A stretch of DNA of 24,732 bases from HGM10611 sp964384805. GTDB taxonomy: Bacteria; Bacillota_I; Bacilli_A; ML615J-28; CAG-313. Position 1 is the first letter of the stretch. Each line of letters opens with the position of its first letter. Where the stretch lies: NCBI GenBank assembly GCA_964384805.1, contig CAYLLO010000019.1, positions 1-24,732 on the forward strand, read 5' to 3'. The notes under the pieces were generated by a model. That model did no database searches, was not told the origin of the DNA, and saw nothing but the letters and a program-made list of their open reading frames with translations. Of the stretch, positions 23,004 to 24,732 are shown one piece after another. The position numbers and the translations under genes are program-made.

Positions 23004-23861
23004 CTAGGCAATATTTCTATCGTTAGTAATAATCTCTACTTTCGAATCCGCTTTCGCATTTTTATCTATAATTACTTCACCGATTTTTTCAGCATGAATA
23101 TATCCTTTATAAGGATTCTTAACGCTAATTATTTCTCCTAAAAGTTGCGCTTGAACGGTTGAATATTCAAAAGCCAAATCAGCTTCTTCCATCGTACAAT
23201 TTTCTAAAATAATATTATCTGTATAACAAATAGGTTGTGTACCAATGATTTTACAATTAACTAATTTCACTTCTTTCGCATACCAAGCAAAATAAGCCCC
23301 TTTAATCGTACTATTATAAACAGTTACGTTTTCAGCATGCCAAAAAGCATCTTTAGTATCTAAATATGAATCATAAATAGTTATGTTTTTCGTATATTGA
23401 AAGGAATACTTACCTTTAAAATTTAAATCTTTAATTTCTAAATTTTCACTCTTAAAGAAAGCATATTCACCTTCTACATAACTATCTCTAACATTTAGAT
23501 TACGACAAAACCAAAAGGCCTCAGGTGATATTATTTTAGAATTACTGATTTTAAGATTCTGACATTCCCTATAGGCTTTAACTCCTTCAACAATACTTTC
23601 ATTCATTGTAATATTTGTCGAATACCATAAGGCTGCTCGACAATTAGTTGTTAATTTCGAGTTATTAATTGCTAAAAAATTATTATGCCAAAAAGGATAT
23701 CTTAAATCACATAAAGAATCTTCGACGACGATATTCTCACATTCTTTAAATGCGGATTCTCCGTCAGCTGGTCCCATAATTTGAATTCCTTGAAAATTAG
23801 TATTTTTAGCCGCATAAAAGGCCCGTTCTTGATCATTAGTAATATCTTTGATAATTTTCAT
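23004..23861 (-). CDS. DUF3737 family beta-helix protein
   Basis: 285 residues. It resembles the DUF3737 family, whose function is unknown. The start matches the family pattern (NFQGIQIMGPADGESAFKEC). The body repeats about every 19-20 residues a coil containing an aromatic pair followed by Asn or Glu: YPFWHNN, AALWYST, KAYRECQ, EAFWFCR, YAFFKSE, YSFQYTK, DAFWHAE, YFAWYAK. This suggests a right-handed parallel beta-helix with a stacked aromatic ladder. No signal peptide, so probably cytosolic. AAGGAG lies seven bases before the ATG at 23861; a GTG directly before it is less likely. It lies 88 bases after the DtxR-type regulator gene and may be co-transcribed with it. Confidence 0.82.
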   Translation of the reverse strand: MKIIKDITNDQERAFYAAKNTNFQGIQIMGPADGESAFKECENIVVEDSLCDLRYPFWHNNFLAINNSKLTTNCRAALWYSTNITMNESIVEGVKAYRECQNLKISNSKIISPEAFWFCRNLNVRDSYVEGEYAFFKSENLEIKDLNFKGKYSFQYTKNITIYDSYLDTKDAFWHAENVTVYNSTIKGAYFAWYAKEVKLVNCKIIGTQPICYTDNIILENCTMEEADLAFEYSTVQAQLLGEIISVKNPYKGYIHAEKIGEVIIDKNAKADSKVEIITNDRNIA

Positions 23862-23949
23862 CACGCTACTCCTTCTTCTTGTAAATATTTTTTCAATTTA
23901 AATAATGATGATTTTAAACTTAATCATCGCTTCTTATTATTAAATATGC

Positions 23950-24321
23950 TTAATTTTCCAATTTAGTTAACAATTGTTTAATCGCTTCGAATGTTTCTGG
24001 GCTAATATCATGTTCCATTTTACAGGCATCTTTTAACGCAATATCTTGGGGAACCCCAATAGTTGTAAAAAATTGGGTGATGGTAATATGCCGTTCATAC
24101 ATACGATTAGCAACATCCAAACCTTTTAGCGTTAAAGTAATATATCCATTATTATCAACATTGATATAACCATCTCCTCTAAGGTTTTTCATTGCTCTAC
24201 TAACACTTTGTTTTGTTACCTTCATCTCACTAGCAATATCAATTGAACGAACATGTCCGTGATTCTTACTTAGTACTAAAATACATTCTAAATAATCTTG
24301 GGCTGATTCATATATCTTCAT
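23950..24321 (-). CDS. DtxR/MntR-family metal-dependent transcriptional regulator
   Basis: 123 residues: a winged helix (about 1-70, recognition helix near VTKQSVSRAMKNL) and a dimerisation domain; the FeoA/SH3-like third domain is absent, as in MntR. Metal ligands by alignment with MntR and DtxR are D9, E12, H78, C100, E103 and H104. D9 and E12 are MntR-like, whereas C100-x-x-E-H is like DtxR, so the metal (manganese or iron) cannot be stated. It would repress metal-uptake genes when metal is plentiful, but none are in the window. GAGGTG lies five bases before the ATG. Confidence 0.85.
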   Translation of the reverse strand: MKIYESAQDYLECILVLSKNHGHVRSIDIASEMKVTKQSVSRAMKNLRGDGYINVDNNGYITLTLKGLDVANRMYERHITITQFFTTIGVPQDIALKDACKMEHDISPETFEAIKQLLTKLEN

Positions 24322-24342
24322 ATTTTCACCTCGTTTACTTTT

Positions 24343-24371
24343 ATTTTACCATAAATAGCTTTTTTTTTAAA
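24343..24371 (-). promoter_or_regulatory. Probable promoter of the DtxR/MntR-type regulator gene
   Basis: Minus strand: TTTAAA (24371-24366), 17-base spacer, extended -10 TGGTAAAAT (hexamer 24348-24343). The -35 box is weak. Confidence 0.4.
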
Positions 24372-24425
24372 GTATTTTGCCTATAAGCGAGGAATATTTA
24401 TCATTTTGACAAAGTAATCTGAATA

Positions 24426-24478
24426 GTAAGCACAAGCTTACCATTTCTCTTGACAGAATATTTTAATAGTGATATAAT
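24426..24478 (+). promoter_or_regulatory. Consensus plus-strand promoter with an adjacent palindrome
   Basis: TTGACA (24450-24455), 17-base spacer and TATAAT (24473-24478), a perfect sigma-A promoter. A perfect palindrome GTAAGC-ACAA-GCTTAC (24426-24441) lies just upstream of the -35 box, and GCTTACT recurs at 24492-24498 just after the start site. Sites on both sides of a promoter fit control by a dimeric repressor; the DtxR-type regulator next door is an obvious candidate, but the link is inference. Confidence 0.65.
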
Positions 24479-24484
24479 ATAGTC

Positions 24485-24664
24485 AGTTAAGGCTTACTAT
24501 GGTTTTAACTGATTAAAAAGTATTTATTTTCCTTTTATACTTACAATTGTTATATTATATTGAATAGTTATTTTACCCTTTCATAACTATTCTTTCGCTC
24601 AAAAATAAAGGGTCAAAAAATTAACCTTTTTAAAAATGGATTCTAAACTTAGAGTCCATTTTTT
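24485..24664 (+). ncRNA. Candidate small RNA, about 180 bases, no ORF
   Basis: It starts at the consensus promoter and ends at an intrinsic terminator. Its folds are: AGTCAGTTAA (24481-24490) with TTAACTGATT (24505-24514); AAGTAT (24518-24523) with ATACTT (24537-24542); a perfect 10-bp stem GAATAGTTAT (24562-24571) with ATAACTATTC (24583-24592); and ACCCTTT in that loop (24575-24581), which can pair with AAAGGGT (24607-24613), a possible pseudoknot. Only reading frames of a few codons occur. It does not match any standard RNA I can recall. Confidence 0.4.
24632..24664. terminator. Strong terminator hairpin, probably bidirectional
   Basis: AAAATGGATTCTAA pairs with TTAGAGTCCATTTT in a stem of about 12 bp with one G-T pair and a short loop. 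A T-run follows in the plus direction, and in the minus direction the stem ends in TTTTTAAAAAGG. Confidence 0.75.
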
Positions 24665-24680
24665 AGTTATATAAAATAAT

Positions 24681-24732
24681 GGTTCTGTAAAATCCTTTGA
24701 GGTTTTGGGGTTTTATGGTTTTGTGGTATTAT
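24681..24732. repeat. Probable end of an insertion-sequence copy running out of the window
   Basis: Starts GGTTCTGTAAAATCC and continues into a G/T-rich stretch (GGTTTTGGGGTTTTATGG). It resembles the inverted sequence at the other window end (1-35). Only the terminal repeat is visible, so no transposase can be read. Family not established. Confidence 0.4.

Noticed and set aside
23907..23928. Terminator between the DtxR/MntR-type gene and the DUF3737 gene
   Set aside because: The GATGATT/AATCATC stem is weak and lacks a U-run, so co-transcription is still possible.
24499..24516. Five-codon ORF inside the candidate small RNA
   Set aside because: ATG GTT TTA ACT GAT TAA has no ribosome site and lies in the first stem.
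1..24732. CRISPR arrays, tRNA or rRNA genes
   Set aside because: No regularly spaced repeats and no tRNA or rRNA signature sequences were found on reading either strand.

Overview
The window comes from an AT-rich, low-GC Bacillota genome, most likely a gut-type member of the Bacilli/Erysipelotrichia group. The evidence is AT-rich DNA with consensus sigma-A promoters (TTGNNN-17-TATAAT), strong Shine-Dalgarno sites, a TasA/camelysin-type signal peptide, BspA-type leucine-rich-repeat proteins, a RibU-type ECF component under an FMN riboswitch, long-form HPF and the F-type atp operon. The genetic code looks standard: UGA is used as a stop (AtpZ-like gene) and RF2 is encoded. The species cannot be named from the sequence alone. 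Every protein gene I can support lies on the minus strand.

Layout, low to high coordinates. 1-56 and 24681-24732 carry related, outward-facing sequences that look like ends of insertion-sequence copies, so the window may be one contig bounded by repeats. 107-2257 is a secreted beta-helix protein with a SipW-type signal peptide. 2258-2527 holds an antiparallel promoter pair, palindromes and terminators. 2528-5175 carries NADP-glutamate dehydrogenase behind a leucine-rich-repeat lipoprotein. 5259-6100 is a riboflavin transporter S component with its FMN riboswitch and promoter. 6116-9114 runs prfB > yitT-like > recX > a 47-residue ORF. 9175-13941 is hpf > Big2/barnase-like lipoprotein > secA; together with prfB this is the hpf-secA-prfB block of Bacilli with one extra gene inserted. 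14016-14291 is an unrecognised small gene. 14368-21943 is a 33-codon leader ORF, rpiB, an AtpZ-like gene, an AtpI-like gene and atpBEFHAGDC, ending at a terminator. 22195-24321 has a cytosolic leucine-rich-repeat protein, a DUF3737 protein and a DtxR/MntR-type regulator. 24322-24680 contains a perfect plus-strand sigma-A promoter with a palindrome, several hairpins and a terminator, but no ORF: a candidate small RNA.

Two themes stand out. The ATP synthase c subunit carries the sodium-binding residue pattern (Q47, V78, E80, T81, T82, Y85), so this cell probably couples ATP synthesis or hydrolysis to sodium ions. The lipoprotein between hpf and secA ends in what I read as a barnase-type guanyl ribonuclease, with all catalytic positions present and an EF-hand-like calcium loop inserted in it, and no barstar-type inhibitor in the window. 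It is the best candidate for something new here.
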